Of a DNA stretch of 64,000 nt, positions 48,026 through 58,600 are shown piece by piece. Each line of letters starts with the position of its first letter. The first letter of the stretch is position 1. The stretch lies in contig NC_046680.1 in the NCBI RefSeq assembly GCF_009870125.1, positions 20,975,501 through 21,039,500 on the forward strand. The letters are read 5' to 3'. The DNA comes from Drosophila pseudoobscura. Its lineage: Eukaryota; Arthropoda; Insecta; Diptera; Drosophilidae. The translations under genes were made by a program, and so were the position numbers. The notes under the pieces were generated by a model. It was not told the DNA's origin, did no database searches, and worked only from the letters and a program-made list of their open reading frames with translations.

Positions 48026-50140
48026 TTAATTGCGCAGATAAGCAAAGCCCTCCTCTTGTCCGGGATCGTTGTGACGCACTGCCATAGCTGTCTCCACTAG
48101 ATAATAGAGACACTTGTATTTGTCACGCTTCTCTCGACTTAGATCTGCAGGGGAAATCGGAGCAGTAAGTATTTTTATATACAAAAGCATACATTTCCTC
48201 TGATCGTACTCTGTGGTGGCGGTGTGGACTGGGCCTGACTGCTGCCGCCCTCTTTGTTGGTGTATACCTCCTCTGAGGACCTTTCCGTTTGATTGGAGCT
48301 GCTTGTGGCCACTACTGTGGCCGGGCCCCCGAGGTGATGAAGTAGGTCGTTCCTGGTGACCACAACCTTTGGCTTGGCTGAAAAGGTTTCCAATCCGTTT
48401 ACTTTGGTTCAAAAGCTAGCTATAATGAATGCTGAAACTTACGCTCACGCTTTATGATCGGATCTACGGCCACCTCTTGGCTGTTGGCAGTAGTTTCCTT
48501 GATGGCTGCGGCGCTACTCGTAGCAACCTCTTCCGTGGTGAAAACGGTTCTGCACCGAGAAACGAAAGAACATGAAAGTACAAGCGAACACTCAAAAGTG
48601 GAGGCCCTACTTACTTCATCACGGACTGCCAGTCGTCGGAGGTCTCGAAGCGCACTTCTCGCTCGCTGGTCTGCTCGCACGACTCGTATCCCTGAGCGCT
48701 CTCCTCGCCCTCGGATCTGTGGATGAGAAAGGAGTGTTTAGCCACATTTGTACCCAAGTGTTAGGCTTAAGATAAGGAGTCCACCAATGTGCTTTGAAAC
48801 ATCCACGCTGTACCTAGGGGCATTCTTTTTGCTTCTTTTGGCCGGTTTTACATGTTTCGCATCCTTTTGTTTCTGATCAGTGTCTTGGGCTGCTTTTTGC
48901 TCGGATTGAAGCGTTTTGTTAGCCACCTCCGAGCGCTTACGTCCGCGCCTGATCGGACCTGGCTTTTTGTCCTCCTCAAACTCTGCCGGCATCTGCCGAA
49001 ATGTGCTGGTAAAGGGCTTTATGGCACCGGTGGGACTGGTGGCGACGTTTGTTGAGCTGGCGGCCAGCGCGGCAGCCTTCCGCATCTGAAAGGCCTGGAT
49101 CTTATCTATAATGGTTGCTTGCAGTGACGAGTGGAGACTCTGGAAGCCCATTGGATTGTTTGCAACGGCCTGCTGCCAACTTGGGGGAGTAGGTGGGGGA
49201 GGGATCAAAGTTGAAGGATCGAATAGACTACGGCTGCACTATGTGCTCTGCGGCAGTACCTGTAGACAACGCTCTCGTCGTACTCCGGCTCCATTTTGAC
49301 CATCTGGCCGTTTGGCGTTCTCACGTATTGGTCGAAGTTTGTGAGGACATTGGCGATTCCCTGGTGGGCGTCGGCAGCACCATCTACTTCTTCTGTGGCG
49401 CCAACAAACTGCAAAGATTAAACATACGAGTCACACTCTGCTCCATTAGGTATGGTATTCATGGATGGATTGCATACCACTTCGGAGGAAGGACTGCCTG
49501 CCACAGACGTCTGGGTTGCACCCTGTTGGGGCATGCCCGAGCTGCTGGCGGACGAGTTGGGGCTGACCTTCTTGCCGCGCCGCGAGATGGTGAAGTGCAG
49601 CGGGTCGTTGCCCTCGCGGCGTATCATCTCGGGCAGAATGCGCCGGCGCGCATTGATGAACCAGTTGCATACTTGCAGCACCGTCAGGCTGGCCTCCTGC
49701 GCCAGAGTGAACTTCTCGGCATCGCTGGGATAGGCATTGTAGCGGTGTTCGTAGAGCCAGCGCTTCAGTATCTTCACCGAGTGCTTCGGCAGGTTACCAC
49801 GACGCTTGCGCAGCGATCCATTGATGTCGATGTGGTGGTCGTGGTCGGTTTCCACCATCATCTCGTGGTAGTTCTGTAGCTCACGGCTGTCCATCGCCAC
49901 CATCTGGTCGGAGTTGGGATCCTCCTCCACCTCCACAATGCCATCGGTGGACAGGGTGTCTAATGCATTCATCGACTCCTGGTCATGCGGCAGCGAATCA
50001 TTGTCCATGCTACAGTCGGACACGAAGCGTTCGCGACCGTTCGGCAGATCCATCAGGTTCGCCTGATACATGTTCTTGATGTTCCTGCGCACCTGGTGAT
50101 CCAGCACCAGGTCCACCTCTTCATGATCTGGCGAAATCAT
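48026..50140 (-). CDS. achi: TGIF-type TALE homeodomain protein achintya/vismay
   Basis: Seven coding exons: 49478-50140, 49260-49408, 48814-49179, 48615-48716, 48443-48549, 48210-48377 and 48026-48144; 557 residues. In flies this factor works with the testis-specific meiotic-arrest complex to activate spermatocyte genes. The TALE homeodomain ([20 protein letters not shown], the P-Y-P type loop [17 protein letters not shown]) is unmistakable. D. melanogaster has two near-identical tandem copies, achi and vis; only one is seen here. The last-but-one exon needs a weak donor (GTACGA); the stronger GTATGC 12 bases downstream would hit a stop at once. Failing to splice at 49477 adds about 20 residues and a stop, an alternative end just after the homeodomain. 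The start at 50140 is the first ATG. Confidence 0.88.
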
Positions 50141-51035
50141 TGTTGAGGCCAACGCGCACGTTCAGCAAGAAAAAGCCTGTGAAGCGTCACAGAAAAAATT
50201 GAGTTTAAGTCCAGGCACAAAAAAAATCAACACAAATTTATTTTGTTGTGTGTTTAACTTTTGGAAAAATATTTTAATAGATTTTTTCTCGACGATTAAC
50301 AAAAATATTTGTGCTCACAGCTCGGGCTTCTGGATAAAACTAACTTTAGCTGAATGCACAGCTAAATGACAGGACACAAAAGTGGGGGCATACTATGGCC
50401 CAAAATCTCGGCATTCCCTGCAGCCTACTTGATTCTTCAGTTTTCATTGTGTGTTGGAAATCTAACAACATTCACTTGGCAATCTTTTAAATAGTTGTTT
50501 CACCAATCGAATATAGTATCGATAGCTGGCCACTATGCGCTATCGGATGGCCAGATACCATGACATATAACATGTCAAATTGACACTTTTAGCCGAATTA
50601 TTTTGACAAACCTCATCGCGCGCATCAACAACATCCACTCCGCATTCCACCGGCGTAGAGCAAACGTCTGTAAATACAGTTTAATTGCACTATTTGATTT
50701 GTTAAACAATTTTAACCTCCTCGACAACGACGCCAGCAGCAGGGCAGCAACAAAAACCCGAATACACACGAAGAGAAAGAGAGACGAGAGCAGAGCTGAA
50801 TGATTGCTGTATCTGTTGGTATTGGAAAACGCTGCCAGATTTTTGATTTCTACATTAAACGCTTAAATGCTGTAAATAAACGTTTAATGACTACAACAAA
50901 TTATCATTAATTTTAATGAACTAATTTGTGTAATTAGCATCACAATCAAATAAAACAAAGTGCCGATTTATTTAATCCAAGTGTTGTAAGACGATTCAAA
51001 ATTATCAAAGAACAAAATATAACAAAATTACCAAA
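50141..51035. other. Divergent promoter region, achi/vis and the piggyBac-derived gene
   Basis: About 900 bases of AT-rich sequence between head-to-head genes, with a perfect DRE at 50517-50524 roughly midway. No coding region was supported. Confidence 0.5.
50517..50524. promoter_or_regulatory. DRE between achi/vis and the piggyBac-derived gene
   Basis: A perfect TATCGATA, followed by a second near-match region (CTATCGGATGG). It could serve either gene; the distance to each start codon is roughly 380-510 bases. Confidence 0.5.
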
Positions 51036-52829
51036 ATGGAATACGCTGTGGACGAAGAGTATTTGACGGATATAAAGTGCAGCGAGGACGAGGATGATGA
51101 TGAGGACATGCAGGAGACGGACGATCTCCCCGAGGGGGATGACTCCCCTCCGCCATGGAACGCCGAGGACTCGGATCCCCTGCAGGTCACAGCCGATGCA
51201 GACCCTTTCCCATGGCTGTTTGAGGAGAACGATATACTGATTAACGAAGATGAATTGGACCAGGTGGTGGCGACGCCAGCGGAATCGGGAGGAGCTGTCG
51301 TTAAACGAGGACGAGGACGTCCCTCATTAAAAGTGTTCTTTAAATCAGCCAGCGGACAGCGGTGGTCTGCAGATAGGACGGCCGCTGCGGAGGAGCCCCC
51401 TTTGTTGGTGCACGAGGCGTGTGGCAAGGGACCCGCTGTCACCGTTTCCAATGCCGTCGAGTCCTGGATACTGCTGTTCGACGATGAAATGATGCGTTTC
51501 CTGGTACGCCATGTCAACGAACAGTTTCGGAAGCGGACTGCCCAATCCCTCCACCAGCGTCAAATAGATGTGGTCGAGATGCGTTCCTTCCTCGGACTGA
51601 CCTACCTATGTGGTGTGTTCAGAAATGGCCAGTTCAATGGGCCCCTGGATGAGCTGTGGACTGTGGAACTGGGCAATGCCATATTTCGGGCCACCATGAC
51701 GTTCCAACGGTTCGAGTACATATCGGAGTCTCTTAGCGAAATCAACAGCTGGGCGGAGGGCAAGAAGCTCTGGCACAGGCTGATAATCAACTCCCGAACG
51801 TATTACGGCTGCAGCAGCTGGATAACTGTAGATGATGTTCCCTGCTCTGTGGCCGATGCAACACTGGCCCTCTGCTGCGATGCCAAGACCTTGTATATGG
51901 CCAATGCTTCGGCCACCACACAGCCACAGTCCATTCACAAAGAAGTCGAAAAGCTGATCTGCGACTACAAGACCACGGGAAGAAATGTTACGCTGGGATC
52001 GCGCTACTTGAGTCTATCCCAATGCCAGGAGCTAATGGAATCTCAGCTGAGCTCGATAGGACTGATGGAGACTACAGCCGCAGACTGGCCCAAATTGTGG
52101 CCCTGTGGGAGTACCGTTTACAACCGATCGTCCAAGCTAGTTCCACACGAAAAAAAAGCCCTGCTGTGCTGTGGTCTCATCTCCGAAGTGGATGCCGTCA
52201 AACTTTTTCGACACACCGAACAGACCTGTCACCAGTTTTATGAGCACTCGCAACGATACAGCACCAAGTTCGCAACGCCTGCGTCGCTGGAGAAAGAGTC
52301 CCATACATTCCTGAATCTGTTGCATCTTGTTCTCAACACAGCAGCCTTCAATGCATGGATACTCCTGCGACTATCACTCAAAGGTGATGCCAGAATGGAG
52401 CAGCGTGACTTTCAGCGGCAATTGGGTCTGTTTCTTAGCCAGCAGCGGCTCCAGAGGCGACTTCAGAGACGCTCTACAACGACCACGTTGGGAATGCGAC
52501 TTCAGATCTGCGAAATCCTGGGCCAATCCACACAGCGACTGATCAGCGAGGTGTGCGGTGAGGCTAAGAGGTCTCAAGACGTAGGCGTGATCAGTTTGGA
52601 GAAGGCCGCTTTGCCTCAGGGTGTGAGTCTGTGCAGTCGGTATGGCGACAAGCATCGTCGGTGTAAGCCCTGTTCCAAGGACAAGAGGGAGACAAAGGCG
52701 CGATCGCGTTGCCAGCAGTGTCAAGCCCATCGTTGTGGCAATCATTTAATTTCGCGCTGCTATGAATGCATGGGTCTCCAGCCGGCGCAGCTGCCAGAGG
52801 GAAACTTGCCCGATGCCACGGACATTTGA
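51036..52829 (+). CDS. Domesticated piggyBac transposase-derived protein
   Basis: One intact exon of 597 residues. The N-terminus is acidic (DEDDDEDMQE) and holds an AT-hook-like RGRGRP. From about residue 145 the sequence follows the piggyBac (DDE_Tnp_1_7) fold: FRKR, E-M-R-S-F-L-G-L-T-Y, RFEYISESLSEIN, WITVDDVP, CRN-like GRNVTLGSRYLSL and NTAAFNAWIL. The C-terminus is a cross-brace cysteine-rich domain (CKPC, CQQC, CGNH, CYEC). The first catalytic Asp (VDD) remains. The second (family CDNWF) is replaced by LGS, and the GGVD-type third position has no Asp in RYSTK. No terminal inverted repeats or TTAA duplications were noticed. The open frame is clean, so it looks like a host gene with a binding role and not an active transposase. 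Confidence 0.82.
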   Translation: MEYAVDEEYLTDIKCSEDEDDDEDMQETDDLPEGDDSPPPWNAEDSDPLQVTADADPFPWLFEENDILINEDELDQVVATPAESGGAVVKRGRGRPSLKVFFKSASGQRWSADRTAAAEEPPLLVHEACGKGPAVTVSNAVESWILLFDDEMMRFLVRHVNEQFRKRTAQSLHQRQIDVVEMRSFLGLTYLCGVFRNGQFNGPLDELWTVELGNAIFRATMTFQRFEYISESLSEINSWAEGKKLWHRLIINSRTYYGCSSWITVDDVPCSVADATLALCCDAKTLYMANASATTQPQSIHKEVEKLICDYKTTGRNVTLGSRYLSLSQCQELMESQLSSIGLMETTAADWPKLWPCGSTVYNRSSKLVPHEKKALLCCGLISEVDAVKLFRHTEQTCHQFYEHSQRYSTKFATPASLEKESHTFLNLLHLVLNTAAFNAWILLRLSLKGDARMEQRDFQRQLGLFLSQQRLQRRLQRRSTTTTLGMRLQICEILGQSTQRLISEVCGEAKRSQDVGVISLEKAALPQGVSLCSRYGDKHRRCKPCSKDKRETKARSRCQQCQAHRCGNHLISRCYECMGLQPAQLPEGNLPDATDI

Positions 52830-52999
52830 AACTGACATTCAATAACATTTATTAAAGAGACACTGAGACATTCTGCTTTACATTCTGCTTTATGGGAGAG
52901 GAGGGTGGTGCATATTGCTTTGGGTCGTAACTTGTGCTACATCTATGATGACAACGGCCATATGAACTATAACTAGAACTGTAATGGTGCGACGACGGC

Positions 53000-54431
53000 C
53001 TAGAATTTGTACTGGAAGGACTTTGGTGTCTTGTACTTGGCGGCTCCGGTCGTTCCGATGGCCTTGTCAATGGGATCGCTTTGGTCGAGGAACAGACTGA
53101 GGAACTGTTCGTTCTGCAGCTCATTCAGTGGCATCTCCAGCTCGCTGCAGGACTTTACAATCTCGGCGCAGGCGCGCAGATCCTTGCGCAAATCTAAAAT
53201 GCATAGTGATTAGTGATAGTCGGCCGGAAGTGGTGCAGACTCACATTGGTAGTTGAAGAGCAAACTCATGCAACTGGCGCAGGCAGAGCGCTGCTGATGC
53301 TGCAGATAGACTTCAATCAGTCGGTGCACTGCGTCCACATTGTTCCGACCCAGGAATGAAGAGCACAGGGGACTGGCCCTGTAGATGAACAAAATAAGAT
53401 TAGTTGATGTCTTATGGAATGTTTGCTTATTCTTACCGCCGCTCCACTAGCTCCTGCAGCTCCTTGTAATGCTCCAAGAGTTCGCCCGCTGATTTCTGGT
53501 CACAGAACCAGTCGCTGACAAAGCATTGCTTCCACACACAGGCCACCACAAAGATGTCCTTGTGCTCGCGATGAATGGCACGGGCAACGTCCATGAGAGA
53601 CACCAGCACCGCCTCGCTCTTTTGGGCCAGCGTCTCCTCGGATATTGTGCGAAAGGCGGTCCGAATCATACGGCGTCCTTCCTCGGTGGTCATGCTCACG
53701 CCGTATCCGCGATGCAGCGTCATCAGAGCGACATCCGCATTGCCATTGTTCCATAAGGCAATGGCCTTGAAGGGTGCCAGATCGGCATAGGTGTGGGCAA
53801 ACGGATGCTTGAGCAGGCGGCAGATATCTGCCAGGGCCTCCAGTTGCTGGAGCTTGCGTTGTGTGCTCAAATACTTGAGGCAGGAGATGAACACCTCGTT
53901 GGACGGCAATAGATTACAACGAATGCACTGCCTGATCAAATAGAGAAAGTCCAACTTGTTCTTGATCTCTAGAGTGGCCATGAGAAGGTTGTCCAATTGC
54001 GGCTGCGACAGCGAACGAATATCCAGGCCCAACTGCGGGGAACGCAGAGCTTTCAGATCACTCATCATGCCCTTGGACATGAGGCCCACGTTCTGGCTGA
54101 AGCTGGTATTAGCTGTTCCTGCTCCTTCTCCAGCTGCTGTTGCAGTTCCTGATGCAACATTGCTATTGGCGTCAGCCTCCAGGGCGGCCGATTGCTTCTT
54201 GTTCATCAGACTGTCGCGCAGCTCCTCCCATTTCTGAGTCTTACGGCTAACCAAATCGTTGGTGAAGCAGTCAATGGCGTCCAACTGCGTCGACTTTCGC
54301 TGGTGGCGTTGCGTCCCAGGCCACAGAAATGCAGCGATATAGTTCTGGAAACGCTGCAGACCCTTCGGGGAGCCAGGAGCGCCAGCCACGGTTGTGGTGC
54401 CACTGCTGGTCAGGCGCGTCAACATAGCCAT
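53000..54431 (-). CDS. Unrecognised helical protein, possibly mitochondrial
   Basis: Three exons, 53437-54431, 53245-53378 and 53000-53193, with introns of 58 and 51 bp, give 440 residues. I do not recognise the family. The N-terminus (MAMLTRLTSSGTTTVAGAPG) has basic and hydroxylated residues but no acids, which suits a mitochondrial presequence. A Ser/Ala-rich linker lies at about residues 95-120. The rest is a chain of amphipathic helices with repeated leucines (LDNLLMATLEIKNKLDFLYL, SCLKYLSTQRKLQQLEALAD), resembling pentatricopeptide or other helical-repeat proteins of mitochondrial RNA metabolism. Function is inference. It converges with the piggyBac-derived gene, with only 170 bases between stop codons. 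Confidence 0.75.
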
Positions 54432-54549
54432 CGCGAAATTAACGCTGCCTCTCCTAGACAAGAGCACGACACGCCTTTTGCCTCGAATTCGGATTGTATA
54501 ATTTCCTTTTCTGTTTTCTGTTATTATTTCTGTCCTCAATATACCGATG

Positions 54550-54590
54550 AAAAAACGAACTTAGCCCACTTAAGCCCCCTTTATTTAAAC
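54550..54590 (+). repeat. Direct repeat, left copy
   Basis: Shares TTAGCCCACTTAA, a C-rich step and TTTATTTAAAC in order with 54778-54818, with only a few differences over about 41 bases. The copies are 228 bases apart and the intervening sequence is unique. Confidence 0.7.
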
Positions 54591-54777
54591 TGTTCAACGA
54601 CGAGAGGTAAATGGTAGAAAATATTACTAATTGTACATTCTTCTTGTGGATCAATACCATCTTTTCTCTGGACTAAAAAAAAAACATCTTTCCCGTAAAT
54701 TGCGCTAAAATTAGTCAATTTTCATTATTTTCGGTGACCGAAAATACCTCCTGTGTTCAAAGTGTACCGTAAATATG

Positions 54778-54818
54778 AAAAACGCATTTAGCCCACTTAA
54801 ACCCCCTTTTATTTAAAC
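54778..54818 (+). repeat. Direct repeat, right copy
   Basis: The partner of 54550-54590. Outside the 41-base core the two flanks do not align. Confidence 0.7.
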
Positions 54819-55681
54819 AGGATACAAACTTGAGGTTTTAATAATCGAATTTAAATAATAAATAGTCAACATACAACGTAAGTGTGTGGAATAGTCAATT
54901 GCTGCTACCAATTCATACCGATTCAATATCCGATTCGAATAGAGCGAGCAAATAGGTGATACGAAGAAAGTACATCGACACATGAATGCAATCCAGTAAA
55001 ATAAGTGATGCACGGAAGTACGACTTGCAAGATCGACAATTAAAAAACCTGGGTATGGAAGTTTTTATACCCAATGTTCTTTAACTAATTAAAATTAAAT
55101 GATATCAAAAACTATACCATTATATACCGATAGAGCAACTCAATTACTAGCCAAGAAAATGCAGAGTATAGAAAGATAGATATACAATATATATGTAGAT
55201 ATATCGTACGAACGGACTTATCAGTGAATAACATAAACGAGCGAATGTTCAATAATCGAGAACTGCCTAAAAGCATAGTACAAAATAAATTAAGATCAGC
55301 TGATAATTTGATTTCTAGAGATGAACGCGTGATATTGCTGATGATATTGCTAGTATCTCCAACAAAATATACCTGAACATTTACCAGATTCCACCTACAA
55401 TTTACCATAATAAAATTAAATAATTGGGCAAAGAAAATAATTTCCAGCTGCATGAATATGCAAATATGTATAGCTATGCGATAATATCGTTTATCGGCAA
55501 GCGGTGCTGCCATCACTAGCCACAGACACAGCTGATAATACGAGTCCAGAAAATAGGCGATAATAGCGACGATATTGAATAATATAAATAAAGCCCAACG
55601 CAGAGGAAAGCACGACCGAAATAAAGCTGGACAGCAACTGGAAAAGCAAGAGCAGCGCAACTGCAACACAAACCACACACA

Positions 55682-58600
55682 ATGTACACACATTTTCCGC
55701 TGCGGCTCGTCCTGAGGCTGATACCAGCTTTGTTCGTGCTGCTCAGCGCCCGAGTCAGTGGCAACAACAACCAGCAAATGCAAATGCAGCTGGAGCCCAG
55801 CAGTGAAAAAATGCTGGAGGGACTTCAGGAGAGCTTCATCAGTCTCCCGGAGCCGCACACGCGCGACCATAGCGAAATGCTGGGAGACCTGCGGATTGTG
55901 CCGCCCCACCTTGACTTTGGAACATGGTCTGTGGGACAGGCGCGTACGAAGCAGGTGACGCTGTTTAACCAGCACACGAATCGCACTCTTCAATTGAACT
56001 CTGTGGTGGGGCCCAGTCCGGCCTTCTACAGCAGTTTCTTTGGAACGCGCGAGGTGCCGCCGCTGGGGAACACCACATTCAGTGTGGTCTTCCTGCCGAG
56101 GCAGCTTGGTGCCATATCAACGGATCTGCTAATACACACATCCTTCGGCCGTGCGGAGATGAAGGTACGCGGCGAGGGTAGCGAGTGTCCATATCGCTTG
56201 AAGCCGCTGGTGGGCATCAAGGCGCCCATAAACGCAACGCTAACCCCAGAGATTCACATGTATAATCCCCACGAGCGTCCGCTACAGATACTCGAGGTAA
56301 GTGCAATACTTCAAAATACTGATCTCTATAATCGATATACTACCATCATCCATAAAACAGATTTACAGCAGTGGCGGAGAGTTCCAGCTGGAACTGCCCA
56401 GCGGTGGCTCCGAGGGACCACAGAATCTTTGGGAAATACCGCCGCACACGCTGAAGCCAGTCATACGGATATCTTTCCACGGCCGCACCGCTGGCAACCA
56501 TAGCGCCTACATACGCATCAAGATATCCGAACTCGAGGAGCTCGAGGAGAGCATCCTGGTCATACCCGTCGAGTTCGAGATCCTGCCCAAGCAAACACCC
56601 TACGCACGTAATCCTCTGGCGGACTTTGGCCGCGTGGCCACCCACAACGCGGAGGCCATGGAGTTCAAGCTGGATATGCACGACCAGAACGATCAGAGCC
56701 GCGAGCTCTTCGGCAGCTATCTGCGGAATATACCGGGCCTCTTCTTCGATCCCAATAGCACGAGCATTGTGCTGGACCCCAAGCTGTTCGAGAGCAGCGA
56801 AACGATCAACGATCTGCTGGTCATCAGCAGCAAGAGCTCCAGCTCCAGCCCGGAGCCAGTGCAACCTTTCACGGTTCTAGTCCGGGCAGAGATCTTCAAG
56901 GGCGGCCTGTCCTTCGATGGCAATGTCACCAAATTTCTAACGGGCTCTGTCTCCAACTCCGATGGTTCGGAGGGAGCCACTCCGCTGGAGAGGAAACGCT
57001 CGCTGGTAGTGCGCAACAACTTTGCCATGCCCCTGATCCTCTACAATGTCAGTCTTAGCGAGCCGATCAACGAGTCCCTTTTGGAGGTGACTATGATGGG
57101 TGATCCACTGCAGATTTTACTGCAGCCGGGCGACTCTGTGGAGCTGCTAAAACTCAATCTGCTCAACGATGAGGTAATGTTCAAGTCCTCTCTCAGGATC
57201 GATACGAATGTCACCACCTTCGAGATGCCAGTGGTCTCCTGCAGTGGGCGGCTGCACATCTCCGCCCAGCCGTTTGTGCTGCGTATACCACAGAAGAGGC
57301 ACGAGCGAGAGCTGGAGCCGGAGGTGCCCAGCTTGGAGCTAGATCTGGGCACCGTGCCATATGCCGAGATGTCGCGGGATGGCTATGTCATCCTGCGCAA
57401 CGACAATCCCATGCCCATCAAGATCACCAATTGGTTCTTCAAGGAGCCCAAGACTGTCTACTCGCACAGCTCCTTCTTTGGCTGCCTGTTGGCGGAGGAT
57501 ATTGAGAATTCGCAGGACGACTTGAACGAGGCCACCCGATTGCACATCTGCCGGTACTTAGGCCAGGGCGACAGCGCCGTCTTCCAGGTGGCCGTCAAAA
57601 CCTACATAGACGGCCCGGCCGAGGGCACCCTCAAGGTGTGGACTCCGTACGAGGTGGTGCGTGTGCCCGTGAAGTTCAAGGCCTCGATGGGACAGCTGGA
57701 CATCGATCAGGAACAGTTGAGCTTCAAGAACTGCTTCCCCGGAAAGATATGCACTGCGGTGCTGAGCATCCGCTCCAGCTTCACACATCCCGTACACGTC
57801 AAGAGCATCAGCTTCGCGAAGCCGGGCCTACGGTTCAAGGATTTCAATGCCAAGGGCACCACCATCGCTGCTCAGACCCTGACCAAGGTAGGGCGGATCT
57901 ACTTTGAGCCAACGGCCATGTGTCAGAGCCAGTGCTACATCAGGGACTCCACCAACGATCAGGCCGTCTTTCCCAGCATACCCGGCGGCGGAGCGTTTGG
58001 TGGGGAGCCGGGCGGCGCCAGCAGCATCAACAACAATCTCCTGTACGACGGTGTCGAGCTGCGCCAACGCACAGAGCTCTATAGGCAATTCAAACGACAG
58101 CTGCAGGCTCTGACCCTGACGCTGCACAGCGACGAGCTCCCGCCGTTGGAGTTGGACTTTGCGATTGCCGTCGAGTGGCCGAAGCTGGTGCAGTTCCAGC
58201 CGATACCACCCACGCCGGCCATCGAGATCAGTCAGGTGCAGCGCCAGTGGATCACCCTGACCAATCCCTCGCAGCAGCCGCTGCTCCTCGACTACTTCCT
58301 GTCGGACCCGGCCTACGCCAGACGCACCCAGCTCTCTCTGCCCCACGAGGTGATCGATGTCAGCTCCACTAGCTGCTATCTCACCGATCGCGAGGTCTTC
58401 TCCCTGCCCGAGGCTGGCGGACCCATCCTGCTGCCCGGCGGCTCGAGTCTTACCATTCCAATCACCTTCAGCGCCTATCAGCCGGAAAAGTACTGCACCC
58501 TACTCCATGTGAGGAGTAATCTCACGCTCTACGAGGCTGTCTGGCTCCAGGCCCGCGCCGTGCAATCTCAGTTCCGCTTCGGCAACCGTCGTCCAGGCTC

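Larger units (their letters stand above)
54432..55681. other. Divergent promoter region, unknown gene / TMEM131
   Basis: 1,250 bases of very AT-rich sequence. It contains a direct repeat of about 41 bases (54550-54590 and 54778-54818). A long minus-strand open frame (55112-55993) overlaps TMEM131 exon 1 and is treated as doubtful. No clear DRE or motif 1 was seen. Confidence 0.5.
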
